From NCBI RefSeq assembly GCF_900115955.1, contig NZ_FOYL01000015.1, positions 154,186 to 218,185 on the forward strand: a stretch of 64,000 bases of DNA, given 5' to 3'. The DNA is from Lentzea waywayandensis. Lineage in GTDB: Bacteria > Actinomycetota > Actinomycetes > Mycobacteriales > Pseudonocardiaceae. Positions within the stretch are counted from its first letter, which is position 1; each line of letters begins with the position of its first letter. This document shows positions 32,996 to 41,083 of this stretch, in pieces. The notes under the pieces are model-generated. The model had not been told where the DNA came from. It made no database searches and saw only the letters and a program-made list of their open reading frames with translations. The position numbers were made by a program, and so were the translations under genes.

Positions 32996-34321
32996 GTGAG
33001 TGGTGCGATCGTCGTAGGGTCATCCGCTGTGGATGTACCCGCCGACGAGCCAACCGCACCAACCGGACCAGATCCGGTACCGCTGACGGAACCTGCTGAT
33101 GGGGTCCCGCCCGTGGTCGCCGATCAAGCTGCGCTCCGGCGAGCCGCTGACGCGCTCGCCGGGGCGAAGGGCCCGGTCGCGGTGGACACCGAGCGAGCCT
33201 CGGGCTACCGCTACTCACAGCGTGCCTATCTGGTGCAACTGCGCCGGGAAGGCGCCGGCACATGGTTGGTCGATCCGATCGCCCTAGGCGGACGGCTCGA
33301 TCCACTGGTGCAGGCGCTGGATGGCACTGAGTGGGTGTTGCACGCGGCGTCTCAGGACCTGCCGTGCCTCGCCGAACTCGGGCTGCGACCCGGCGTGCTG
33401 TTCGACACCGAGCTGGCGGGCAGGCTGGCTGGGTTCGATCGTGTCGCACTGGGCACGCTGGTGGAACGGCTACTCGGTTTTAGGCTCGAGAAGGGGCACG
33501 GCGCGGCCGACTGGTCGCGCCGGCCCCTTCCTGCCGACTGGCTGACGTACGCCGCTCTCGACGTGGAGCTGCTCGTGCAGCTGCGCGACGTTCTCGAAAC
33601 CGAGCTGGAGCGCCAGGGCAAACTCGCCTGGGCGCTCGAGGAGTTCGAGGCGGTGCGGACGGCGCCATTGCCGCGTCCCCGTACCGACCCCTGGCGGCGC
33701 ACGTCCGGTATCCACCGCGTGCGCAACCAGAGGCAACTGGCCCTCGTGCGTGCGCTGTGGGAAGCCCGCGACGCCGTGGCCCGCGATCGCGACATCGCCC
33801 CGGGCCGAGTCCTCCCGGACTCCGCCCTCATGGAGGCGGCCGCCCGCAACCCCGCCAACGAGGCCGAGCTGCTCGCTCTGCCGGTCTTCCGCGGCCGGTC
33901 CCAGCGCCGCATGTCCGGTGTCTGGATGAACGCCCTGCGCAAGGCGGGCGCGTTGGCCAAGTCGGAGCTCCCGGAACCCGCGGGCCAGCACGACGGCCCA
34001 CCCCCGCCCAACCGCTGGGCGGACAAGGACCCGGACGCCGCGGCCCGCCTGGCCGCGACCCGTGCGGCACTGGCGACCATCGCCGAGGCCAACACCCTCC
34101 CGGTCGAGAACCTGCTGCTGCCCGATCTGGTGCGCCGCACCTGCTGGCAACCGCCGGCCGACCTCTCCCCCGAATCCGTGGCCACCGTGCTGCGCGACGG
34201 AGGGGCGCGGTCGTGGCAGATCGACCTCACGCTGGAAGCCCTCACCAAGGCCCTGGCGGCGACGGCACCTCCGCCCGCGCCCCCTTCTGGGCCTGCTTCT
34301 CCTTCCGGACCCGCCAACTGA
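32996..34321 (+). CDS. rnd: Ribonuclease D-type 3'-5' exonuclease with HRDC domain
   Basis: A 441-aa DEDD-family exonuclease acting on RNA 3' ends, such as tRNA precursors. Catalytic segments: VAVDTERASGYRYSQRAYLV (Exo I, D-x-E), VLHAASQDLPCLAELG (Exo II) and LTYAALDVELLVQLRD (Exo III, YxxxD). The HRDC helical domain follows at ~235-310 (RVRNQRQLALVRALWEARDA and PDSALMEAAARNP), and a second, C-terminal HRDC-like part ends in a Pro-rich tail. The GTG at 32996 is used; GTG 33029 is possible. Its TGA stop is part of a GATATATC palindrome and is followed at once by a strong terminator hairpin. Confidence 0.9.
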   Translation: MSGAIVVGSSAVDVPADEPTAPTGPDPVPLTEPADGVPPVVADQAALRRAADALAGAKGPVAVDTERASGYRYSQRAYLVQLRREGAGTWLVDPIALGGRLDPLVQALDGTEWVLHAASQDLPCLAELGLRPGVLFDTELAGRLAGFDRVALGTLVERLLGFRLEKGHGAADWSRRPLPADWLTYAALDVELLVQLRDVLETELERQGKLAWALEEFEAVRTAPLPRPRTDPWRRTSGIHRVRNQRQLALVRALWEARDAVARDRDIAPGRVLPDSALMEAAARNPANEAELLALPVFRGRSQRRMSGVWMNALRKAGALAKSELPEPAGQHDGPPPPNRWADKDPDAAARLAATRAALATIAEANTLPVENLLLPDLVRRTCWQPPADLSPESVATVLRDGGARSWQIDLTLEALTKALAATAPPPAPPSGPASPSGPAN

Positions 34322-34335
34322 TATCCGATATATCA
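34319..34335. repeat. GATATATC-type palindrome at the RNase D stop codon
   Basis: TGATAT-ccgat-ATATCA. The first TGA is the stop codon of the RNase D gene. Related sequences occupy the stop codons of two more genes in the window (35673-35682 and 41056-41083). Confidence 0.6.
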
Positions 34336-34372
34336 GCTGTCGTGCGTGATCCGCTCACGCACGACAGCTGAT
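34332..34372. terminator. Bidirectional terminator, 18-bp perfect stem
   Basis: CAGCTGTCGTGCGTGA (34334-34349) pairs perfectly with TCACGCACGACAGCTG (34355-34370) around a 5-base loop, and two further A-T pairs extend the stem. The right arm contains the last codons and stop of the convergent methyltransferase gene. No long T-run follows on either side, which is common for terminators in high-GC actinobacteria. Confidence 0.85.
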
Positions 34373-35002
34373 CTCCATGCCGTCCTCGACCGGGAACGCG
34401 ACGCTGACGTACCCGTTGGCGGGTTCCCGCACGTAGGCGAGGTAGTCGGCCATCAACTCCTGGTCGATGTCGTCGGCGACGACGAGCGCTCCCGGCGCGA
34501 GCCGGGGTTCCAGGTCACGCAACACCGGCAGGCACAGCTCCTTCCAGCCGTCGAGCAGCACCAGCCCGATCGGCCCCTTGAGGTCGGCCAGCGTGCGGCG
34601 GGCATCGCCCGGCAGGATCGTCGCGACACTCCCGAGACCGGCCTCGTCGAGGTTCTTCCGCGCGGTGGCGACCTTCGCCTCCGACATCTCGGTCCCGTAC
34701 ACGTGCCCCTTGCCGTTGTCGGCGACCGCGGCCGCCAGGTAGAGCGTCGAGATGCCGAACGACGTGCCGAACTCGACGACGGTGTCCGGCCGGCTGGCCC
34801 GCACCAGCCCGTAGAGGAGATCTCCCCCACGGGCGGAGATCGGCATGTACACACCGGCCAGTGCGTCAGCGCGTTCCTGCGCGCTCGCCGACCGCAGGTC
34901 ACCCCACGACGGCGCGTCGAAGTGGTCGTCGTCGGACGCGGCAGCGCCGAAGAGCCGGTCGAGGACCGAACGAACCCGAGGCTCGTGCAATGTGATGGTC
35001 AT
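34355..35002 (-). CDS. SAM-dependent O-methyltransferase (class I)
   Basis: A 215-aa methyltransferase of the catechol/caffeoyl-CoA O-methyltransferase type. The SAM motif is TVVEFGTSFGISTLYLAAAV, followed by the acidic residue in GHVYGTEMSEAKVATARKN, GDARRTLADLKGPIGLVLLD and WKELCLPVLRDLEPRLAPGA. LVVADDID carries likely metal-binding acids. It is divergent from a TetR gene with a perfect palindrome in the 70-bp gap, so it is probably the TetR target; the substrate, perhaps a phenolic compound that is also the inducer, is unknown. Its 3' end lies inside the terminator stem. Confidence 0.85.
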   Translation of the reverse strand: MTITLHEPRVRSVLDRLFGAAASDDDHFDAPSWGDLRSASAQERADALAGVYMPISARGGDLLYGLVRASRPDTVVEFGTSFGISTLYLAAAVADNGKGHVYGTEMSEAKVATARKNLDEAGLGSVATILPGDARRTLADLKGPIGLVLLDGWKELCLPVLRDLEPRLAPGALVVADDIDQELMADYLAYVREPANGYVSVAFPVEDGMEISCRA

Positions 35003-35013
35003 GCCAGCGAGAG

Positions 35014-35033
35014 TAGACGCAACGTTGCGTCTA
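35014..35033. promoter_or_regulatory. TetR operator between methyltransferase and tetR genes
   Basis: TAGACGCAACGTTGCGTCTA is a perfect 20-bp palindrome. It lies 11 bp from the methyltransferase start and 39 bp from the TetR start, so binding would block both promoters. Confidence 0.88.
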
Positions 35034-35072
35034 GGCTAGCCCTGACTAAGGTACGGCTCCTGGAGGTGGCCG

Positions 35073-35675
35073 ATGGGGAGCAGCAGCACCGCGCATCGCG
35101 GAAACCGGCACGGACGCAGCGAGGAAGCACGGCAGGCAGTGCTGGAGGCGGCCGACGACCTGCTGGCCGAACGCGGTTTCGCCGGCGTGACCATCGAGGG
35201 CATAGCCGCCCGCGCCGGCGTCGCGAAACAGACGATCTACCGCTGGTGGCCGTCCAAGGTCGACGTGCTGCTGGAAGCCTTCACCGAGGACATGGCCGAA
35301 CACCTCACCCCGCAGGACCACGGCGACCTGGGAACCGACCTGCGCACCCACCTGGCGAACCTGGCCGAGTTCCTCACCGACTCCGACCCCGGCGCCGTGT
35401 TCCGCGCCCTGACGGGCCAGGCCCAGCACGACCCGCACCTGGCGACCAGGCTCCGCGACGACCACCTGAGCCACCAGCGCGACCGCGACCGCCTCCCTCT
35501 GCACCGCGCGATCGAACGCGGCGACCTCCCCGCCGACCTCGACGTCGACGCGGCCCTGGACCACCTGGTAGGCCCCATCTACTACCGCGTCCTGGTCACC
35601 GGCTCACCCGTCCCCCGCACGTTCACCGACGACCTCGTCGCCGCCTTCCTGCACCGCCACCACCGCCCAAACTGA
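35073..35675 (+). CDS. TetR-family regulator divergent from the methyltransferase
   Basis: A 200-aa TetR protein. The DNA-binding domain is at about residues 18-65 (AVLEAADDLLAERGFAGVTI, IAARAGVAKQTIYRWWPSK). The C-terminal ligand domain is of the TetR_C type with YYRVLVTGSPVPRTFTDDLV near the end. The ATG follows GGAGGTGGCCG. It most likely binds the perfect palindrome at 35014-35033 and represses the methyltransferase and itself. Its TGA stop begins a TGATATATCG sequence, and a palindromic repeat element follows downstream. Confidence 0.9.
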   Translation: MGSSSTAHRGNRHGRSEEARQAVLEAADDLLAERGFAGVTIEGIAARAGVAKQTIYRWWPSKVDVLLEAFTEDMAEHLTPQDHGDLGTDLRTHLANLAEFLTDSDPGAVFRALTGQAQHDPHLATRLRDDHLSHQRDRDRLPLHRAIERGDLPADLDVDAALDHLVGPIYYRVLVTGSPVPRTFTDDLVAAFLHRHHRPN

Positions 35676-35758
35676 TATATCGGCTCAGCCGCAGCCTCCT
35701 GACCTGCCGCTTAGCAATGACTCTTTGGACTTCGACCGCAAATGACCCATTGCAAGGG
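35673..35758. repeat. Intergenic palindromic repeat, copy 1
   Basis: The element starts with TGATATATCG at the tetR stop codon (35673-35682), then ~27 bp of unrelated sequence, then a hairpin: GCAATGACTCTTTGGAC (35714-35730), TTCG loop, and ACCGCAAATGACCCATTGC (35735-35753). The 25 bases at 35710-35734 are identical, in reverse complement, to 41010-41034 (copy 2), with only four mismatches over the next ~19 bases. It lies just upstream of the GNAT gene and contributes its ribosome-binding region (AAGGGG). Confidence 0.8.
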
Positions 35759-35768
35759 GCAGTCAGCG

Positions 35769-36263
35769 ATGATCAGCACCACCCGCCTCGACCTGCTCCC
35801 GCTGCGACCCGAGCACGCCGCGGAGATGGCCGAGGTGCTCTCGGACCCGGCCTTGCACACGTTCATCGGCGGCACCCCGCTCTCCCCGGAAGCACTCCTC
35901 GCCCGCTACGAACGCCTGGCCGCAGGCTCCCCCGACCCGGCCGTGCGATGGCTGAACTGGGTGATCCGGCTACGCGACGAAGACCGCTTGGCGGGCACCG
36001 TCCAGGCGACGATCACCGACGCCGACCACACCGCCGAGATCGCGTGGGTCGTCGGCACCTCGTGGCAGGGCCGCGGCATCGCCCGCGAGGCGACCCAGGG
36101 CCTCGTCACCTGGCTCCGCACCCAGCCCGTCCACACCGTGATCGCGCACGTTCATCCCGACCACCACGCCTCCGCCGCCGTCGCCGCCTCCGCCGGTCTC
36201 ACCGCCACCGGCGAGGTCCACGACGGCGAGGTCCGCTGGCTCCTTCGACTGCCCTCGCGCTGA
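35769..36263 (+). CDS. GNAT-family N-acetyltransferase
   Basis: A 164-aa acetyltransferase of the GNAT fold that would transfer acetyl from acetyl-CoA to an amine. The N-terminal strand is TTRLDLLPLRPEHAAEMAEV. The acetyl-CoA-binding motif A is IAWVVGTSWQGRGIAREATQ, and the C-terminal part HTVIAHVHPDHHASAAVAA fits the RimJ/RimL-like subgroup. The ATG at 35769 is preceded by AAGGGG; an upstream ATG at 35742 lies inside the repeat element. The substrate is unknown. Confidence 0.85.
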   Translation: MISTTRLDLLPLRPEHAAEMAEVLSDPALHTFIGGTPLSPEALLARYERLAAGSPDPAVRWLNWVIRLRDEDRLAGTVQATITDADHTAEIAWVVGTSWQGRGIAREATQGLVTWLRTQPVHTVIAHVHPDHHASAAVAASAGLTATGEVHDGEVRWLLRLPSR

Positions 36264-36279
36264 CTCGTCCGCGGACGAG
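36264..36279. terminator. Palindromic hairpin after the GNAT gene
   Basis: CTCGTCCGCGGACGAG is a perfect 16-bp palindrome starting on the base after the stop codon. It could act as a terminator (no T-run) or as a protein site. Confidence 0.5.
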
Positions 36280-36340
36280 CCGACTGCCGGACAACGTGAA
36301 GTAGAGCCGCGCGACGGACAGCGATGAGCTCAGGTCGGCG

Positions 36341-36407
36341 TTGACAGTTGCCGTTGCGAAATATCGGGGCCGAGTGACGGACATATGCCGCCGAGGAGTT
36401 GTCCGTC
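36341..36407 (+). promoter_or_regulatory. Promoter and leader hairpin of the second subtilisin gene
   Basis: TTGACA (36341-36346) is a consensus -35; an AT-rich stretch (AAATAT) follows, but a -10 at ideal spacing is not clear. Further down, GACGGACA (36376-36383) and TGTCCGTC (36400-36407) form a perfect 8-bp stem with a 16-base loop, ending 3 bases before the AGGAGAGG ribosome-binding site. It could modulate translation. Confidence 0.5.
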
Positions 36408-36424
36408 CCTAGGAGAGGCCTCCG

Positions 36425-39400
36425 TTGAAACCTCATCTCCCCCTCGCCGTGGCCGGCCTCGTGCTGACCACGGTTCTGAGCGGCGCCACCCCCGCCTCCG
36501 CGACCACGGCCGACATCACGGCTGTCCTGGCCAAGGCAGGTACGAGCAAGCCGGCGTCGGAGCGGCAGCAGTGGATCACCCTCATCACGGGTGACCAGGT
36601 GCTGACCGACGACAAGGGCAAGCCGCAGCAGTTCAAGGCCGCGCCTGGTCGTGAGCACATCATGGTGTCCACGAGAGAGGACGGCACGCACCTCTACGCC
36701 GTGCCCGCCGACGTGGAGCCGATGATCACCGAGGGCCGGCTGGACCGGCGCCTGTTCGACCTCGCGCTGCTGAGCAGGCCCGAGTACACCAAGCGCAAGG
36801 GTCTGGGCGTGCTCGTGTCGGCGGGGTCTGGGCTGCAGAGCGCCCGCTCGTTCAGCCGCATCGGCGTGGACGCCGTCACGGTGACCGCCGAGACCGCGCC
36901 GGACGTGTGGAAGTCGCTCGCCAACGCTCGTCAAGCACAGAAGCCCACGATCTGGCTGGACGCGGTGCGCACGGCCGCGCTCGACCGCAGCACCGCCCAG
37001 ATCGGGGCTCCGCAGGCGTGGCAGGCCGGGTTCGACGGCAAGGGCGTGAAGATCGCCGTGCTGGACACCGGCGTCGACAACACGCATCCGGACCTCGCCA
37101 CGCAGGAGGTCGCGGAGAAGAACTTCACCGACTCCCCCGACAACCAGGACCGCGTCGGCCACGGCACGCACGTCGCGTCGATCGCGGCCGGTACCGGGGC
37201 GAAGTCGGGCGGGAAGTTCAAGGGTGTGGCGCCCGGCGCGCGCATCCTCGACGGCAAGGTGCTCGGCGACGACGGGTCCGGCTACGAGTCCGGGATCCTC
37301 GCCGGCATCGAATGGGCCGTCGAGCAGCAGGCGGACGTCGTCAACATGAGCCTCGGCGGCGAGGACGGCCCGTTGCTGGACCCGATGGAGATCCTGATCA
37401 ACAGGCTCTCGCAGGAGACCGGCACGCTGTTCGTCATCGCGTCGGGCAACTACGGGCCGAACTCCGTCGGGTCCCCCGGCAGCGCGGACGCCGCGCTCAC
37501 CGTCGGTGCCGTGGACCGCGACGACAAGCTCGCGAGCTTCTCCAGCACCGGTCCGCGCGAGGGTGACGGCGCGATCAAGCCGGACATCACCGCGCCCGGT
37601 GTGGGCATCGGTGCCGCGGCCGCGGGCAGGCTCGGCGAGACCATGCCGAAGCCCGCCGAGGGGTACATCTCGCTGAGCGGCACGTCGATGGCCACCCCGC
37701 ACGTCGCGGGCGCGGCGGCGATCCTGGCCCAGGTGCACCCCGACTGGCGCGGCGACCAGATCAAGGCGGCGCTGATGGCGTCGGCGAAGCCGGGCGCGCA
37801 CAACCCGTTCGAGCAGGGCGCCGGTCGCACGGACGTCGCCAAGGCGATCAAGCAGACCGTCTCGTCCGGGTTGGTCTCCTTCGGCACGGCGTTGTGGCCG
37901 CACCACGACGACGTCCCGATGACGCGAGATGTCGCCTACCGCAACGAAGGCGACCAGCCGGTCACCCTCACTCTCAAGGTCGACACGGCCGCGCCGCAGG
38001 GCTTCTTCACGCTCAAGGACACCACCGTGACCGTGCCCGCACACGGCACGGCCACCACCACGCTGACCGCTGACACCAAGATCGGTGGAGATGCGTCCGG
38101 CACGTTCAGCGCGTACATCAACGCGAGCGGCGGCGGCCAGTCCGTGGTGACTCCTGCGGCCGTGACGCGCGAACCCGAGCGCTACACCGTCACGGTCAAG
38201 GCGATCGGCAGCGACGGCAAGCCCGCTGCGGACTGGCGCGCGGAGTTGCAGGGCGTCACCGGGGACGCGCAGGGCGACTACGTCGGTCTCGGCACCGGAC
38301 TCGAGTCCCTGCGCGTGCCGAAGGGCCGTTACCTGCTGACAGGTCGCCAGTGGGTCTCGCCGGAGCAGCCGAACGCCGAGTACAACTGGTTCAACGGCAC
38401 GAACATCGAGGTCGGGGCGGACACGACCGTCACGCTCGACGCCCGCCAGGCCAAGCCCGTCGACATCGCGTGGCCGGGCACCGCGGCGGAGCGCCACTCG
38501 TACATCAGGGTCGGCCACAAGATGCCGTCGATGGAGTACGGCTTCGGCCTGCTGGGCCTGCCGCTCAGCGTCCTCAACACGGCGCACGTCGGTCCGGAGG
38601 GCAAGCCCGGCGAGATGAACGAGCTGGTCGTCGCCTCCTACACCGGCGCCGACCGCGAGGAGTTCCACCTCGCCGACCAGTCCACGACGCTCACGAAGTT
38701 CTGGACCGGCTACGACAAGCGGCTGAAGTCCAAGGACCTCGTGACCGTCGAGGCCTCGGCGGGCGCCACCGCCGAGGGCCGCACGGGTTACCTGTTCGCC
38801 AGCGCCGCCCTCGGTGACAGCCCGCTGTTCGGCGTCTCGTTCGGGTACGCCCTGCCGCACACCAGGAAGATGTACCTCTACTCCCCCGCGCACACCTGGG
38901 GTTTCCGGTTCGAGCAGGACAACGCCGACGGCACCGAGGCGTACTGGAACGCCGAGGACGAGCAGTTCAAGCCGGGCCGCACCTACAAGAAGACGTTCAA
39001 CACCGGCGTCTTCGGACCGGCGCTGACGAACGAACGCCGCGTCGGCCTCTACCGCGACGGGGACATCCTCTTCGGCAGCCTGCCGTTCTTCACCGACGGA
39101 CAGGGCCGCTCCGGCGGGTCGGTCGTCGAGTCGGGGTCGACGGCGCTGAAGCTCGGCGGCAAGGTGATCGACTCGACCGACCGGCCGCTCGACCTGGAGA
39201 CGTTCTTCTCGCTGCCGCCGGCTCGCGGCCGCTTCGAGCTGACCACCACGGCGAACCGTTCGGGCGTCGCGGCGATCAGCACCTCGGTCACGACGACGTG
39301 GGGCTTCGACTCGGCCACGACCCCGGCCGTCTCGCAGGTGCCGTTGTCGATGGTCCGCTTCACGCCGGAGCTCGGCCTCGACGGAACCCTGCCCGCGCAC

Positions 39401-39625
39401 CGGTTCCAGCGGATCCCGCTGACGGTGCAGGGCAAGACGAAGTCGCTGACCGCGCAGGTGTCCTACGACAAGGGCGCCACCTGGCAGCGGACGCTGGTCG
39501 TCGGCGGCTCGCTGTTCGTGCTCAACCCGGCCAAGGGCGGCAGCGTCTCGCTGCGGGCCACGGCCGTGGGCAAGGGCGGTGACTCGGTCACCCAGACCGT
39601 GATCAACGCCTACCTGACGAGGTAA
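36425..39625 (+). CDS. Secreted S8 subtilisin-family serine protease, large (paralogue B)
   Basis: A 1066-aa paralogue of the protease at 23953-27042. Signal peptide ~1-27 (LAVAGLVLTTVLSGATPASA). The propeptide-like region begins with WITLITGDQVLTDDKGK. The catalytic triad is D214 (AVLDTGVDNTHPDL), H246 (RVGHGTHVASIAAG) and S421 (SGTSMATPHVAG), with oxyanion N342 (IASGNYGP). Long beta-rich C-terminal domains end SVTQTVINAYLTR, matching the end of paralogue A. The start codon is a rare TTG behind GGAGAGG. Extracellular protease; the substrate is unknown. A 14-bp-stem terminator follows. Confidence 0.93.
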   Translation: MKPHLPLAVAGLVLTTVLSGATPASATTADITAVLAKAGTSKPASERQQWITLITGDQVLTDDKGKPQQFKAAPGREHIMVSTREDGTHLYAVPADVEPMITEGRLDRRLFDLALLSRPEYTKRKGLGVLVSAGSGLQSARSFSRIGVDAVTVTAETAPDVWKSLANARQAQKPTIWLDAVRTAALDRSTAQIGAPQAWQAGFDGKGVKIAVLDTGVDNTHPDLATQEVAEKNFTDSPDNQDRVGHGTHVASIAAGTGAKSGGKFKGVAPGARILDGKVLGDDGSGYESGILAGIEWAVEQQADVVNMSLGGEDGPLLDPMEILINRLSQETGTLFVIASGNYGPNSVGSPGSADAALTVGAVDRDDKLASFSSTGPREGDGAIKPDITAPGVGIGAAAAGRLGETMPKPAEGYISLSGTSMATPHVAGAAAILAQVHPDWRGDQIKAALMASAKPGAHNPFEQGAGRTDVAKAIKQTVSSGLVSFGTALWPHHDDVPMTRDVAYRNEGDQPVTLTLKVDTAAPQGFFTLKDTTVTVPAHGTATTTLTADTKIGGDASGTFSAYINASGGGQSVVTPAAVTREPERYTVTVKAIGSDGKPAADWRAELQGVTGDAQGDYVGLGTGLESLRVPKGRYLLTGRQWVSPEQPNAEYNWFNGTNIEVGADTTVTLDARQAKPVDIAWPGTAAERHSYIRVGHKMPSMEYGFGLLGLPLSVLNTAHVGPEGKPGEMNELVVASYTGADREEFHLADQSTTLTKFWTGYDKRLKSKDLVTVEASAGATAEGRTGYLFASAALGDSPLFGVSFGYALPHTRKMYLYSPAHTWGFRFEQDNADGTEAYWNAEDEQFKPGRTYKKTFNTGVFGPALTNERRVGLYRDGDILFGSLPFFTDGQGRSGGSVVESGSTALKLGGKVIDSTDRPLDLETFFSLPPARGRFELTTTANRSGVAAISTSVTTTWGFDSATTPAVSQVPLSMVRFTPELGLDGTLPAHRFQRIPLTVQGKTKSLTAQVSYDKGATWQRTLVVGGSLFVLNPAKGGSVSLRATAVGKGGDSVTQTVINAYLTR

Positions 39626-39631
39626 CGCGGA

Positions 39632-39664
39632 ACGGCGATGCGCCCACGCCGGGCGCATCGCCGT
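39632..39664. terminator. Bidirectional terminator
   Basis: ACGGCGATGCGCCC (39632-39645) and GGGCGCATCGCCGT (39651-39664) form a perfect 14-bp stem with a 5-base loop, followed by CTTCGTT. It separates the subtilisin gene from the convergent membrane protein gene. Confidence 0.85.
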
Positions 39665-39670
39665 CTTCGT

Positions 39671-40414
39671 TCAGCGCTTCGGGAACGCATCGTCGTAGAC
39701 CGCGCGCAGGTCGGGCTCGTCGAGTCCGCTGTAGCCGCAGCCCATCACCTGAAGGTCGCTCGCCGCGACGAGGTACCTCCGGCCGATCTCGGGCTCGAAC
39801 CCGGCCAGCACCGGCGAGTTGGTCGTGTTCCGCACCTCGACGAGGTCGGCCTCACCGGTCCAGGCCCGATGAACCTGCAACGTCACGACGTTGCCCTCGA
39901 TCCGCAGGACGGTGGCCTCGAACGCCATCTGCGCGCGTTCCTGGAGGACCGCCGCCTCCGGCTTGCGGCACCGGACCTCCGGATCCACCGGCGCTTCCGT
40001 GAGCACGGCGACCGTGGTCTTGCGGCCCTCCGACGACGTGGGGGCCGGCGGCGGCACCTGCGACGTGCTGGTGCCGGGCCGCGGCTGACCGCTGGTCGTC
40101 GGCCGTCCGCCGCTGTTGTCGGGCAGTCCCGAACCGTTCTCCAGACCCGGCTCGGTCGAGGTCGGCAACGCGACGTCCGGGCCCGGTGCCTGTCCTGACC
40201 CACCGCCGCTCGCCACGAGCACGCCGGCGACCACCGCGATCACGGCCGCGGCTCCGACGAGCACCGGCAGCCTTCGCGAGGAGAACCGCGGTGCGACGGG
40301 AACCTCGAGCGCGGCCCCGGCCACCAGCCGCCGCGCCTCGTCCTCGGGCATCGGGCGCAGCGAGGCCGCCGGGTCGGCGCGGCGCATCCGGTCGCGCAGG
40401 TCGTCGTCCGTCAT
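39671..40414 (-). CDS. Single-pass membrane protein co-transcribed with ECF sigma factor (putative anti-sigma)
   Basis: The protein has 247 aa. The cytoplasmic N-terminus (~1-48) begins MTDDDLRDRMRRADPAASLR. One membrane helix spans ~50-68 (LPVLVGAAAVIAVVAGVLVA), then a Ser/Thr/Pro/Gly-rich extracytoplasmic linker (~70-120), and a folded outer domain with two Cys (VDPEVRCRKPE and LQVMGCGYSG). The ATG overlaps the sigma stop (ATGA), with GGAAGGAG upstream. Position and topology fit a sigma-regulator, but the short N-terminus lacks a recognisable zinc anti-sigma (HxxxCxxC) motif, so the role is inference. Confidence 0.75.
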   Translation of the reverse strand: MTDDDLRDRMRRADPAASLRPMPEDEARRLVAGAALEVPVAPRFSSRRLPVLVGAAAVIAVVAGVLVASGGGSGQAPGPDVALPTSTEPGLENGSGLPDNSGGRPTTSGQPRPGTSTSQVPPPAPTSSEGRKTTVAVLTEAPVDPEVRCRKPEAAVLQERAQMAFEATVLRIEGNVVTLQVHRAWTGEADLVEVRNTTNSPVLAGFEPEIGRRYLVAASDLQVMGCGYSGLDEPDLRAVYDDAFPKR

Positions 40415-40926
40415 GGCCGCTCTCCTTCCGCCTGCTCGTCCAGCAGGGACTTCAACTTCCGGCGTGCCCGGTGCAGGCGGATGCTGACCGCGTTGGCGCT
40501 CATCCCGACGACCTGCGCGATCTCGGCGGGCCCGAGCTCCTCCCACGCCCAGAGCCGCATCAGCTCGGCGTCCGCGGCCGACAACCGCGCAAGCGCCCTG
40601 GCCAGTCCCGGATCCGGGTCGTCCCTGGCCGGCGCGTGCTCCGGCGGTCTGGCGAGCTGCCAGATCCGCACGAGCAGCCGGTCCTGTCTGCGCCGCGTGC
40701 GGTCCGCGTTGGCGAGACAGTTGCGCGCGACGGCGTACGCCCACGCCAGCGGTTCGGCCGGCATCTCGTCCCGGCGCCGCCAGGCCACCAGCAACGTCTC
40801 CGACAGCACGTCGTCCGCGGTCGCGGCATCGGTCCGCCGCGCCAGGTACCGGCGCAGCGGCTCGATCAGCTCCTGCGCGACGGCCTCGAAGCCCGTCTGG
40901 CGCGGTTCCACGTCCACCTGCTCCAC
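40411..40926 (-). CDS. ECF-type RNA polymerase sigma factor
   Basis: A 171-aa sigma-70 family factor with only regions 2 and 4. Region 2 is ADDVLSETLLVAWRRRDEMP with AWAYAVARNCLAN; region 4 is LSAADAELMRLWAWEELGPA with ANAVSIRLHRARRKLK. The start is taken as GTG at 40926; no good ribosome-binding site is visible, so it may be leaderless. It is followed by the membrane partner with a 4-bp overlap. The upstream region holds copy 2 of the palindromic repeat. The signal sensed is unknown. Confidence 0.9.
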   Translation of the reverse strand: MEQVDVEPRQTGFEAVAQELIEPLRRYLARRTDAATADDVLSETLLVAWRRRDEMPAEPLAWAYAVARNCLANADRTRRRQDRLLVRIWQLARPPEHAPARDDPDPGLARALARLSAADAELMRLWAWEELGPAEIAQVVGMSANAVSIRLHRARRKLKSLLDEQAEGERP

Positions 40927-40986
40927 CCCGGGTCATGTCCGGCAGGACGCCCGCTCTTTCACCCCGCGACCACTTTCCCTCCAGCC

Positions 40987-41083
40987 CTTTGCAACGAGTC
41001 TTTTGCGGACGAAGTCCAAAGAGTCATTGCTAAGGCGCAGGTGGAGGCGGCGCGGAACTGATATATCGGTCGATATATCAGTT
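40987..41083. repeat. Intergenic palindromic repeat, copy 2
   Basis: This is the inverted counterpart of 35673-35758. The hairpin part spans 40987-41034; on the minus strand it reads CTTAGCAATGACTCTTTGGA and onward. The GATATATC part at 41056-41083 is a perfect 13-bp inverted repeat, AACTGATATATCG-gt-CGATATATCAGTT, reaching into the MerR stop codon. Like copy 1, it lies between the end of a regulator gene and the start of the next gene in the same direction. Confidence 0.8.

Noticed and set aside
36152..39658. A minus-strand open frame of over 1100 codons opposite the second subtilisin gene
   Set aside because: It is an antisense shadow of high-GC coding sequence: it is rich in Arg, Gly and Ala without domains, while the plus strand has a clear signal peptide, catalytic triad and ribosome-binding site.
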